A stretch of DNA of 48,260 bases from CAZEHO01 sp964511945 (GCA_964511945.1 CAZEHO010000022.1:1-48260), one strand, 5' to 3'. Positions 34,754 to 42,201 are shown, counted from the stretch's first letter. Made by a program: numbers and translations. Notes: generated from the letters alone by a model not told the origin.

Positions 34754-35497
34754 TCAGCCCGCCGGCTCGCAAGCTGGATCCTCGATCGGCGAAAGGGCCG
34801 TCACGACGGCGCGGTCGTCGTCGATGAATAGCTCGCCGGGGTAGCCGGGATCGAGACTGTCGGTGCGTCGGTCCGTCACCTCGACAACGGAAGCGACCCG
34901 CGGATCGGCCTCGGCCGGAGCCTGCCGATCATCCGGTACGTACACAACGACCGCTTCGATGAGCACGCCGTCCAACTGTGCCGCCGCCCACTCGGATTCC
35001 CAGTGGGTCCAGTAGCTCTGGCTGATATGGAACCCGCTGATCGGCGGCGACAGGCCGGCATTCACGGCCTCGAGGCGGCGGACCTGGATCTCAGGGGCAT
35101 CGACGTAGGCGAATCGGGAGGCCTCCTGTTCACCGCTCGGCATCGGTGAGAACTCGATGGTGGGCACGCAGGCGGAATCGGTCCGGTACACCGCAATCGC
35201 CAGTCCACCGAGCCCATCGTCGAGGGCGACCGCCTCCGCCAACGGCACCGGCTGTGCCAACACGAGACCGGATAGGTTGCATCCGGCGACTTCGTCGCGG
35301 GTGCATGTCGCCGGCGCAGACGGTGTGGTGGCCTCGCTCGAGCTCGAGGAAGAAGAAGACGGCACGGGGTCGATGGAATCGGAGGCCGTCGGCGCCGTCA
35401 CCGTACCGGAAGCACCGGTTCACGAGATCAGCGGTGAGTCATCTCCGCACCCCGCAAGCAGGAGTAGAGCAAGCACGCATGCCGCATGACGCCGCAC
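34754..35497 (-). pseudogene. lipoprotein gene interrupted by an in-frame TGA
   Basis: A signal peptide with lipobox (CVLALLLLAGCGDD) starting at GTG 35497 is followed, 8 residues after the lipobox Cys, by TGA at 35422-35420. The same frame then continues without further interruption as a Thr/Ser-rich linker and a 180-residue mature domain (ending EDPACEPAG). Without the stop this is a normal 247-codon lipoprotein of the type abundant in this window. A GTG at 35401 could restart translation but would give a protein without a signal peptide. A nonsense mutation is the simplest reading. Mature-domain family not recognised. Confidence 0.7.
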
Positions 35498-35534
35498 AAA
35501 GCCAGTGTACGGATGCGCCGATCGTGCGGTGTGG

Positions 35535-36386
35535 TCAGCCGGTCGGCCCGAATCGGGCCCGGAGACGATCCCGGGCGGCTCGCGACATCTGCCACAGATC
35601 GGTCGTCGGCATCGCCGCATACGGCAGCGTCTGCTGGTACGGCGGAGGTCCGTACTCCGGCACGATCACCACCTCGCGCTCCGGCTCGACACGTCGGGCC
35701 GCCTCGATGGCAACGTCCCACCAACCCTCGAAGGAAGCCACATGACCTTCCCATTCGGGCGCGGCGGGATCGGGCACCTGGGGCCCCTCCTCGTGCCCGA
35801 CTCTGGCGTCGAGGTGGATCATCCGCTCCGCTGCCTTCCGAATGATCTCCATTTCGTCGTCGAGGGGGCGCTCGGCGACAACCATCCAGTGGCTCAGATC
35901 GATAGCGAGACGGAGGTCCGGAAACTCATCGAGGACCCGGCTGGTCGCCCACGGTGTGAACAGGATGCGGCTCCGATGAGTCTCGTGGGCGACCGGGAAC
36001 GGCAGCCCCGCCTCCAGCTCGACGGCTGCCCGGTAATACGCCGAGGCCTCCTCCGGCTCGAAACGATCGAGCCCGTCGTGTGCAATGACGTAGTGCGGGT
36101 CGAGTGGTGCCACCCGCTCGATCTGCTCGCGGAATGAACCGATGTGAGCATTCACGTCGGGACCGTCGGTCATGATCATCAGCGCCAGGTCGAGGCCTTG
36201 CTCGTCACAGCGCTCTGACAGTTCGGGGAGCGATCCGGTTCCCGGGTCGAAATCGAGCGCGATCAGGGCGAAAACGACGCCGTCCCACCCCTCACCGGCA
36301 ATCGCCGGAATGGCGGTGGCGAAGGTGGCATGAGGCGCACCGCTGCCGACTGCCCCCCACATGGTCTTGAAGTGTCGGATCACCAT
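35535..36386 (-). CDS. TIM-barrel protein of the sugar-phosphate isomerase/epimerase type
   Basis: A 283-residue protein resembling the AP-endonuclease-2/xylose-isomerase-like TIM barrel superfamily. Strand-end acidic and His residues fit that family's metal site: AHDG near residue 95, AHETHRSR near 130, AIDLSHW near 165, HLDARVGHEEGP near 200 and VPEYGPPPY near 255. Start chosen at ATG 36386; ATG at 36377 or 36413 is possible and none has a strong ribosome binding site. It is divergent from the dCMP deaminase gene. Substrate unknown; a sugar or hydroxyacid is likely from the superfamily. Confidence 0.8.
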   Translation of the reverse strand: MVIRHFKTMWGAVGSGAPHATFATAIPAIAGEGWDGVVFALIALDFDPGTGSLPELSERCDEQGLDLALMIMTDGPDVNAHIGSFREQIERVAPLDPHYVIAHDGLDRFEPEEASAYYRAAVELEAGLPFPVAHETHRSRILFTPWATSRVLDEFPDLRLAIDLSHWMVVAERPLDDEMEIIRKAAERMIHLDARVGHEEGPQVPDPAAPEWEGHVASFEGWWDVAIEAARRVEPEREVVIVPEYGPPPYQQTLPYAAMPTTDLWQMSRAARDRLRARFGPTG

Positions 36387-36480
36387 GGCGCCGCAGGTTA
36401 CGCAGCCGGGCATTGCTGTGCGCCGCGGCGGATCGCAGCGCCGGGTATCGTCCCGCCATCGACACGAGGTGGAGCGAACG

Positions 36481-36954
36481 ATGCGGCCGAGTTGGGACGA
36501 CTACTTCCTCGGATTGGTGGATCAGGTGGCGTCCCGAGCCACGTGCGACCGGGGGAAGTCGGGGTGCGTGGTGGTTCGGGACAAGCGGATCATCTGCACC
36601 GGATACGTCGGCTCACCGTCGGGTCTTCCGCATTGCGACGACGCCGGTCACCACCTGAAGCAGATGATCGACGAGGACGGCACTGCCCGCCAGCATTGCG
36701 TCCGCACGGTGCACGCCGAGCAGAACGCCATCGCTCAGGCGGCCCGCTACGGCCTGTCACTCGAAGGCACCACCCTCTATTGCTCGATGGAGCCGTGCAG
36801 GGTGTGCGCGATGCTCATCGCTTCCAGCGGGATCAGCCGGGTCATGGCACGGCGCCGCTACCACGCCGGTGCGGACACCCGTGAGATCCTCGCCGCAGCC
36901 GGCGTCATCCTCGAGGTCCTCGACGAATCCGTCGAGGAGTACGAGGGCCAATAG
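36481..36954 (+). CDS. dCMP deaminase-type zinc deaminase
   Basis: A 157-residue cytidine/deoxycytidylate deaminase superfamily protein. The zinc and catalytic motif VHAEQNAI (His ligand, catalytic Glu) and the paired-Cys motif EPCRVCAML are intact. An N-terminal insertion with Cys/His (LPHCDDAGHH and QHCVRTVHAE) matches dCMP deaminases, which bind a second zinc there. GGTGGAGCG precedes the ATG. Probable role: making dUMP for thymidylate synthesis. Confidence 0.9.
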   Translation: MRPSWDDYFLGLVDQVASRATCDRGKSGCVVVRDKRIICTGYVGSPSGLPHCDDAGHHLKQMIDEDGTARQHCVRTVHAEQNAIAQAARYGLSLEGTTLYCSMEPCRVCAMLIASSGISRVMARRRYHAGADTREILAAAGVILEVLDESVEEYEGQ

Positions 36955-36971
36955 TCCGCCCGCCGCGGCTT

Positions 36972-37047
36972 GTGCTGTGTCTCATGACCCTGGCGAGGGG
37001 CGCCCCCGGCCGGCCTGAACCCGCCAAAAGGGTGTGTGACGGGGCCC
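36972..37047. repeat. short repeat related to the MITE-like element (copy C)
   Basis: A 76-base stretch between convergent genes. Its right end shares CTGAACCCGCCAAA (37015-37028) exactly with the element at 39049-39212, then GTGTGACG and the following CTAA at the same place relative to the stop of the leftward gene. The left end, GTGCTGTGTCTCATGAC, resembles that element's terminal repeat. A GGGGCGCCCC palindrome lies in the middle. It may act as a terminator for both genes. Confidence 0.5.
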
Positions 37048-38495
37048 TAACAGCTGGCGAAGCCACCCGTGCCGGTCCCGAACCCGGTGATCACCGCGCC
37101 CGGATTCGGCGGATCCGGTTGTGCACCCTGCAGACGGCCGGCGTTGTATCCCCAATCGAGGATCCGCCACACCGCAAAGAAGGGCTCCCACTCCGCGCCA
37201 TTGGCTGCGAGGTCTGACCACCGCCACGCTGTGGTGACGCCGTGGGCGAACAGAATCGTCGCCGGGACGTTGGAAAAGACCTCTGCCCGCCAACCGTCGA
37301 AGATCGCCGCCCCGGAGCGGTCGGTGAAGATCGCCTGGAAACCTCCCCAGTTGACGATGCGCCACTGCTTTCCATCGCAGGCATCGGGATACCAACCCGT
37401 ATCACCACTCGGAGCACCGAGACCGGCGATCAGCACATCGAGGGCTTGCTGCCAGGCGGTCCCGAAGGACACGTACCCGACACCGGTATCCGACGCCACC
37501 AGGAACGGGTACGTCCCGGCCAAGACCCTCTCGAGCACATCAAGGGTCTGCGGACCGGCGGAGCCGTCGACACCGAGCTGGAAGTCGGTCTGGAACCGCA
37601 TCACCGCCGCCTGCGTGCCGGATCCGTAATCGCCATCGATCGGTCCGTCGTAGTACCCGGCGTCACGCAGATCCTCCTGGAGCTGCTCGACGTCTTCGCC
37701 CTCGTCATCGATCCGCAGCACACCGTCGTCGGACAGCGTGGTGCACTCCATCGGGCTGGCGATGGTGCACTCGACCTCGCCCTCGTAGAACATCGTTCCG
37801 GCGAGGAAGGCCTCGACTCCCGCCGTGAACGTGATCACACCATTCAGATCGAAGGTCTGCAGCGCCACCTCAATGCGCTCCACAGCACCAGGCCGCTTGG
37901 CCCGGTAGTCGGTCGTGTCCTGCAGCGCCTCATCAAGCGATGGGGTGTCGATGACGGCAGTGGCGGCCCACCCGTCGGCGGTCAGCGAATACAGGACGTC
38001 AGCCGCCGGGGCGAAGTCGCCGGACTGCATGTAGATCCAGGTCCGCAGCAGGATCTGGTCATCGCCGAGGCCCGTCACCGTCGTTTCGGCCGAATCCTGC
38101 TGGATTGCGGCGAGCAGGTCCATGTCTCCAGAGCCGGTCAGCGAGTTGATCGAGACCAAATACGTCTGCTGGTCGTCGACCCAGCGCATCTCCTGGAAGC
38201 CGGTGTCCTCGAAAGGATCCTCCAATGCCTGGCCTACCAGGTCGTGCATCGTGGTCACACCAGGGGTGGGATCCTCCGCAGCCGGCTCCGTGGTCGCGGC
38301 AGCGTCGGTTGTGGCCGGAGCCTGAGTCGTCGCCGGTGCGGCCGTGGTCGTCGGAGCACTGGTAGTCGTCGGAGCAGCAGTCGTACTGGTCGTGCTGCTC
38401 GGTTGTGTGACCACCGGCTCGGAGCCGGATCCGCTACAGGCAGCGGCGACGAGGACCAGCCCGAGGAACAAGGCGATCCGACGCGAAACGGGCAT
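37047..38495 (-). CDS. Thr-rich lipoprotein with peptidoglycan-binding domain
   Basis: A 482-residue lipoprotein. The signal peptide ends LVLVAAACS, followed by a Thr/Ala/Pro linker of about 65 residues. Residues about 75-270 form an unrecognised domain. A PG_binding_1 domain follows (DDEGEDVEQLQEDLRDAGYY, then GPIDGDYGSGTQAAVMRF), and a C-terminal region of about 130 residues has few Cys and many Trp/Gly. GGAGG at 38503-38507 lies 7 bases from the ATG. Expected to be anchored in the membrane while gripping peptidoglycan. Its 3' end abuts repeat copy C. Confidence 0.82.
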   Translation of the reverse strand: MPVSRRIALFLGLVLVAAACSGSGSEPVVTQPSSTTSTTAAPTTTSAPTTTAAPATTQAPATTDAAATTEPAAEDPTPGVTTMHDLVGQALEDPFEDTGFQEMRWVDDQQTYLVSINSLTGSGDMDLLAAIQQDSAETTVTGLGDDQILLRTWIYMQSGDFAPAADVLYSLTADGWAATAVIDTPSLDEALQDTTDYRAKRPGAVERIEVALQTFDLNGVITFTAGVEAFLAGTMFYEGEVECTIASPMECTTLSDDGVLRIDDEGEDVEQLQEDLRDAGYYDGPIDGDYGSGTQAAVMRFQTDFQLGVDGSAGPQTLDVLERVLAGTYPFLVASDTGVGYVSFGTAWQQALDVLIAGLGAPSGDTGWYPDACDGKQWRIVNWGGFQAIFTDRSGAAIFDGWRAEVFSNVPATILFAHGVTTAWRWSDLAANGAEWEPFFAVWRILDWGYNAGRLQGAQPDPPNPGAVITGFGTGTGGFASC

Positions 38496-38702
38496 GGCAG
38501 AACCTCCGCTGCTGCGAGCTTGTCTCGAAGCTAGCAATCCCCGCAGGCGGCGGCCGCCTACCCGTAGATCGCTCGCAGGACGGCCATTGCCGAGGCAACC
38601 ACCGCGGCATCGTCCCTCTGCTCGAATCGGCGGACGATCGATCCGGCGTTGAACCCCAGGACCTTTGCCGCCCGAATCGGGTCGGTCGGTCCGTGCCCGG
38701 TA

Positions 38703-38726
38703 CATACGGTGCCTTCGTACCGTATG
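38703..38726 (+). promoter_or_regulatory. inverted repeat with leaderless-type -10 box
   Basis: CATACGGT, 8-base spacer, ACCGTATG: perfect 8-bp arms. The right arm contains TACCGT (38718-38723), exactly 7 bases before the ATG at 38731, which is -10 spacing for a leaderless transcript. A repressor bound here would block the promoter. Confidence 0.45.
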
Positions 38727-38730
38727 AGCC

Positions 38731-39042
38731 ATGAGCGGCATCTGGCACCGCAAGGAGATGCCGGAGATCGTCGCCGAACCCGGTCTCACCCACGAGATCG
38801 AGGTGTATCGGGAAGGCTTCGCGACCTGGTCCGTCCGGGTGCGGGCTACCGACGGCGGCACCCGGCGATGCTGGGTAGCGGGCGTCACGGCAACCCACTG
38901 GGGTGGCATGGTGGCGGCTCGGCGGGTGGTGCGGCGCGCCACCAAGGATCTGACGCGCTATCGCTGCGACATCATCCGCCGGCTCGGGTGGTGCACCGGA
39001 GTCGGGTGCTGGCGCCACTGGTGGGTGCCGCGCTGGTGGTGA
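38731..39042 (+). CDS. small basic hypothetical protein
   Basis: A 103-residue protein, Trp- and Arg-rich at its C-terminal end (WCTGVGCWRHWWVPRWW). The first 60 residues look globular (HEIEVYREGFATWSVRVRA). No Shine-Dalgarno, but a leaderless-type -10 box within an inverted repeat precedes it. It ends 6 bases before the MITE-like element. Family not recognised; the coding call rests on the promoter position and plausible composition. Confidence 0.4.
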   Translation: MSGIWHRKEMPEIVAEPGLTHEIEVYREGFATWSVRVRATDGGTRRCWVAGVTATHWGGMVAARRVVRRATKDLTRYRCDIIRRLGWCTGVGCWRHWWVPRWW

Positions 39043-39048
39043 GCGGCG

Positions 39049-39212
39049 GTGCTACGTCACACGGCGTTGGTGAGGTTCGCCGGCGATCAGGGCGTCGCCC
39101 GGCAAGGACGCAGTCCCGCAGGCGCATTGGATGAAATGCGTCAAGGGCGAGGACGCAGCCGGAGGCGTCCTGAGCCGCATCTGAACCCGCCAAACGTCGT
39201 GTGACGCAGCAC
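39049..39212 (-). mobile_element. MITE-like repeat, copy B (164 bp)
   Basis: Non-coding element with imperfect terminal inverted repeats of 22-23 bases. The left end is 39049-39070 (gtgctacgtcacacggcg...); the right end is 39190-39212, which reads GTGCTGCGTCACACGACG on the minus strand. They differ by two substitutions and one base of length. An internal AGGACGC / GCGTCCT stem is perfect. It shares exact 50- and 29-base blocks with copy A at 12760-12938. No transposase gene is in the window. It lies between convergent genes, and its last base is the first base of the arsR stop codon on the + strand. No target-site duplication is clear. Confidence 0.8.
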
Positions 39213-39562
39213 TAAGACGCCAGCACCGCACTGAGGATCGAGAGACGCTCGGGGACGGGCCGGTAGTACACCCACTTGCCCCGTTTCTCCCGCTCCACGA
39301 GACCGGCCTGATACAACACCTTGAGGTGGTGACTCACGGTGGGCTGGCTGAGCCCCATCGGCTCGACCAGATCGCAGGCGCAGGTCTCGTCGCGGGCGGC
39401 GAGCATGCTGAGCAATCGCAACCGTGCGGGGTCGCCCAGGATCTTGAACCAACCCGCCACCCTGGCGGCTTCATCCTCATCGAGTACCGATTCCATGACC
39501 GGCGCGCAGCATTCGGTGATGGTCTCCATCGTGACCACATCTTGGCACGAGACCGCGCTCAC
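39212..39562 (-). CDS. arsR: ArsR-family metal(loid)-responsive repressor
   Basis: A 116-residue winged-helix repressor of the ArsR/SmtB family. The helix-turn-helix is LSQPTVSHHLKVLYQAGLV, followed by the wing WVYYRP. Candidate metal(loid) ligands are the adjacent Cys18-Cys19 (TECCAP) and Cys61/Cys63 (ETCACDL) at the start of the DNA-binding region. As I recall, Corynebacterium ArsR uses a similar N-terminal Cys pair plus a Cys near the recognition helix for As(III). The GTG start overlaps the permease stop by 4 bases (GTGA), so it is the last gene of the operon and probably autoregulates it through the dyad at 40690-40739. The stop codon abuts the MITE-like element. Confidence 0.88.
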   Translation of the reverse strand: MSAVSCQDVVTMETITECCAPVMESVLDEDEAARVAGWFKILGDPARLRLLSMLAARDETCACDLVEPMGLSQPTVSHHLKVLYQAGLVEREKRGKWVYYRPVPERLSILSAVLAS

Positions 39563-40518
39563 AGGATGCTTCCGGTGATCCAGCCCATTGCCAGCGCCCC
39601 GGCGACGAGCAACCCCAGCACCAGCCCGACCACCCGGCGGCGAGCGATGGTGAGCAGGCCCCCCACCGCGCCCAGGCTGGTCCCGGCGCCCGTCACCAGA
39701 AAGGCCATCGCAGGACCGAGGCCCATGCCGCCGTCGGTGAGCCCGGCGACGAGGGGGAGCGATGCCTCGGTGTTGACATAGGCCGGGACACCGAGCACCG
39801 CGGCCAGCGGCACCGCGGCAACGCCGTCACCACCCAGGTACCGCTCGATCTGCGACGTCGGAATCAGCTCGATGATGGCGTAACCGATCGTGGCGAAGAT
39901 CAGGAAGAACCAGACCAGTCGGCGTCCGACGGTGACAAGCTCGCGTCCGAAATCGGCCAGCCGGAGCCGATCCAGGCGGCCGCGCAGTTCGGTGACGTGG
40001 GCGGCGCCGGGACCCAGAGCAACCTGGACCGGAGCGGGCCCGCAGCACGACTCTTCTTCTTCGGCAGCCATCCGTGCCTGACCCCTGAGCAGGCCGGCCC
40101 GCTCGATCACATGGGTGACGGCGCCGGCTGCGAGCCCGAGCAGGATCGTTCCGATGAAGAACACTAGGGCAAACGGCCATCCGAACAGACCGGCGGAGAG
40201 CACGAGCTCCGATGGACTGGTCAGAGGTGACGCCACCAGGAACGCAACGATCGGCGCCCATGGTGCCGAGGCCGCAAGACCGCCGAGCACCACGGCCATC
40301 GTCCCGCAGGAGCAGAACGGTGTCAGCGTCGCGAGGGCGACCGCCGCCACAACCGCGACGGCAGTGTGACGGTTGAGGAACGCCCGCAGTCTGTCGGCGC
40401 CGACATAGGTCGACACCGCCGCCGCGGCCAGGATGCTGATCAGGAGAAACGGCCAGTTGTGAACGATGGTCCCGACAACGTTGCCGGTAACACTGGAGAT
40501 GAACTCACCCATGGTCAT
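39559..40518 (-). CDS. ArsP/DUF318-type permease
   Basis: A 319-residue membrane protein of the permease group that includes ArsP (organoarsenical efflux) and SO_0444-type metal efflux proteins. About eight hydrophobic segments form two related halves. The signature TPFCSCGTMAVVLGG in the first half supplies the family's conserved Cys pair, matched by a VPAYVNTEASLPLVAGL segment in the second half. The cytoplasmic loop carries an acidic-Cys stretch (EEEESCCGP). ATG at 40518 overlaps the stop of the upstream miniprotein (ATGA) and its own stop overlaps arsR. Likely exports an arsenical or soft metal; the exact ion is not decidable here. Confidence 0.85.
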   Translation of the reverse strand: MTMGEFISSVTGNVVGTIVHNWPFLLISILAAAAVSTYVGADRLRAFLNRHTAVAVVAAVALATLTPFCSCGTMAVVLGGLAASAPWAPIVAFLVASPLTSPSELVLSAGLFGWPFALVFFIGTILLGLAAGAVTHVIERAGLLRGQARMAAEEEESCCGPAPVQVALGPGAAHVTELRGRLDRLRLADFGRELVTVGRRLVWFFLIFATIGYAIIELIPTSQIERYLGGDGVAAVPLAAVLGVPAYVNTEASLPLVAGLTDGGMGLGPAMAFLVTGAGTSLGAVGGLLTIARRRVVGLVLGLLVAGALAMGWITGSIL

Positions 40519-40676
40519 ACCACCGCGGTGCAGCACGTCGGTCCAGGAACCGGAACCGCCGTCGGGCGGAACCGATCACTGAGGCGGAAGTCCGGGAGCC
40601 GGACCCGCCGCCGCTTACGGGCGGCCGTCAGCCGATCGGCCATCACGGCCTTGCCGAATTCGAGAGAGGGAATCAT
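40515..40676 (-). CDS. 53-residue Cys-Cys miniprotein, first gene of the metal(loid) operon
   Basis: Small arginine-rich protein (RLTAARKRRRVRLPDFRL in the middle) ending GPTCCTAVV. ATG at 40676 has GAGG at 40684-40687 (7-base spacing). Its TGA overlaps the permease ATG by 4 bases, which argues strongly for real translation. It is the first gene behind the only strong promoter of the region. The vicinal Cys pair suggests metal(loid) binding, perhaps delivery to the permease. No family recognised. Confidence 0.65.
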   Translation of the reverse strand: MIPSLEFGKAVMADRLTAARKRRRVRLPDFRLSDRFRPTAVPVPGPTCCTAVV

Positions 40677-40689
40677 GGTGATACCTCAT

Positions 40690-40739
40690 ATTGACGCTTA
40701 TCGATATGAACTGTATGACATATATCGATGTTTGTCAAT
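40690..40739 (-). promoter_or_regulatory. promoter and ArsR-type operator of the metal(loid) operon
   Basis: On the minus strand TTGACA (40738-40733), 17 bases, TACAGT (40715-40710) is a near-ideal housekeeping promoter. It is flanked by two arms in inverted orientation, each ATTGAC-N4-ATCGATAT: 40690-40707 on the + strand and 40739-40722 on the - strand. One arm covers the -35, the other the expected transcription start. The RBS and miniprotein start follow about 30 bases downstream. Confidence 0.75.
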
Positions 40740-40781
40740 ACGTTATTCCCTGTCCCGGAGACCCCGGGCTCCGTCGAGTCG

Positions 40782-41534
40782 TCAGGCACCCATCGGCTTG
40801 CCGGTCTCGACCAGCGTCTTCAGACCGGAAATGATGTAGGGGAAGCCGTTGGTGAAGTCCTCGAGGGTCTTGCTGCCCTCCGGAGCGTCATACAACTCCA
40901 CCTTGAGCAGCGTGGAACCGTCGGCGTCCTCGAGGAGCCACACCTCCCGCACCGGCCCCTCCGCCTCCAGTTCCGGGTCCCAGCGGGCATGGAACATCAT
41001 CTCGAGCCGCTTCGGCTCATCGGCGGCGATCACCTCACCATCGGCGACCACCGTTCCGTCGGGGGCGGTGTATCGCAGCGGGCTCCCCGGCTCCCAGTCG
41101 GATTCGACCCGGGTGCCGTAGAAATACTGGACGGTCATATCACCGTCGGTCAACGCTTCCCAGACGGCGGCGACCTCACCATCGATGTACGCCGCGTACA
41201 CGTGATTGGGCTTCATCTGCTTCGCTCTCCTCTCGACCTGAGCCTTGAGCGCAGCAATCGCTCCCACCCGTGGCTCTGCGAACTTGCCGATCCATCGGTC
41301 GTGGATCAGCCGAATCGGGACGGGGTTCAGGTAGTGATGCTTGAACCGGCCGACCTTCCGGGTCGAGATCAGCTGTGCCCCTTCGAGCACCCGCAGGTGA
41401 TTCATCACCCCGAAGCGGGTCATCTCGGGAAGCCGCTCGCACAGTTGACCCAGCGTCTGACCGTCCTCGACAAAGAGCGCGTCGAGCAGCAGTCGCCGGC
41501 TCTCGTCGTTGATCGCGCCGAACACCTCATCCAT
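40782..41534 (-). CDS. ArsR-type winged helix fused to SRPBCC (AHSA1) domain
   Basis: A 250-residue fusion. Residues 1-100 form an ArsR-like winged helix (FGAINDESRRLLLDALF, then TRFGVMNHLRVLEGAQLI and GRFKHHYLNP). After a short basic linker, residues about 110-250 are an AHSA1-type SRPBCC domain (VYAAYIDGEVAAVWEALTDG, EMMFHARWDPELEAE), a hydrophobic-cavity fold that binds small ligands. No metal-binding Cys cluster is present in the DNA-binding half, so it probably responds to a small molecule. A leaderless-type promoter places the start at 41534. It lies upstream of, but in the same direction as, the metal(loid) operon, which has its own promoter. Confidence 0.85.
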   Translation of the reverse strand: MDEVFGAINDESRRLLLDALFVEDGQTLGQLCERLPEMTRFGVMNHLRVLEGAQLISTRKVGRFKHHYLNPVPIRLIHDRWIGKFAEPRVGAIAALKAQVERRAKQMKPNHVYAAYIDGEVAAVWEALTDGDMTVQYFYGTRVESDWEPGSPLRYTAPDGTVVADGEVIAADEPKRLEMMFHARWDPELEAEGPVREVWLLEDADGSTLLKVELYDAPEGSKTLEDFTNGFPYIISGLKTLVETGKPMGA

Positions 41535-41541
41535 GTCCGGC

Positions 41542-41571
41542 ACAATAGGTGAGCAAATACTCACATATCAA
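41542..41571 (-). promoter_or_regulatory. leaderless promoter with operator in the spacer
   Basis: On the minus strand TTGATA (41571-41566), 18 bases, TATTGT (41547-41542), then exactly 7 bases to the ATG at 41534. The spacer contains the inverted repeat GTGAG-N6-CTCAC (41549-41564), a likely autoregulatory operator. The same repeat would overlap a possible GTG start at 41564, which makes that start unlikely. Confidence 0.6.
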
Positions 41572-41581
41572 ATGGGAGCGA

Positions 41582-42124
41582 TTACTCCTCCAGCCCGGCG
41601 AGCTCCTCGGGTGACATGCACTTGAGCGCCGCCGGGATGAACGCGGCTTCCATCTGGTCCCCGAGCGTCGGGTCCTCCGGCATCCCCAGCACGCCGGCCG
41701 TGAACATCTGGTTCACGATCTCGAGGTCCTTGACCTCTTCGGCAATGCACTCCGAAGCCTCCGGCGAGATCCCCTCCTCCACGAACTCTGCCGTGAGGAG
41801 CGCTGTCACGTCGATGCAGCCGATCGCAGAGTCGGCAAACACGGTGCGCTCGCCATCGGTCAATTGCGCCACCGCCTCTTCCGGGGTCCCTACGTCATTC
41901 GCGGTGACACCGATCTCGTTGAGCCGGTCGACACCGAAGTTGCCGACGATCTCCTCGGCGAAGCAGCGGGCCACCCCGGTGCCGGTCAAGGGGTTGTCCG
42001 GGTCGGCATCCTCGCTCAACGCCGTTGTCAGCGCTGCGATCAAGTCCTCCTCAGAGTCTCCCCCATTGCCGCACGCAGCCGTTGCGAGCGCCACCACCAT
42101 CATCACTGCCATGAGCCGTCGCAT
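41582..42124 (-). CDS. small acidic lipoprotein
   Basis: A 180-residue lipoprotein. The signal peptide ends VVALATAAC (lipobox), then GNGGDSEED. The mature domain is acidic and helical and has four Cys (RCFAEEI, IGCIDV, SECIAEE and LKCMSPEE), spaced as two possible disulfides. GGAGGG is close upstream of the ATG. It shares a 77-base divergent spacer with the zinc-ribbon gene. Family not recognised. Confidence 0.65.
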   Translation of the reverse strand: MRRLMAVMMVVALATAACGNGGDSEEDLIAALTTALSEDADPDNPLTGTGVARCFAEEIVGNFGVDRLNEIGVTANDVGTPEEAVAQLTDGERTVFADSAIGCIDVTALLTAEFVEEGISPEASECIAEEVKDLEIVNQMFTAGVLGMPEDPTLGDQMEAAFIPAALKCMSPEELAGLEE

Positions 42125-42201
42125 CGTCGCCCTCCCGGGTGATCACGATGAGCGTATCGATGTCTCTTGCCAACAACCGTCCTACGGCGCAGGATGGGAC
42201 G

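Noticed and set aside
35420..35422. TGA as a selenocysteine codon in the interrupted lipoprotein
   Set aside because: It falls in a low-complexity linker, no hairpin of the bacterial SECIS type follows directly that I can see, and homologous lipoproteins here have no Cys at that place.
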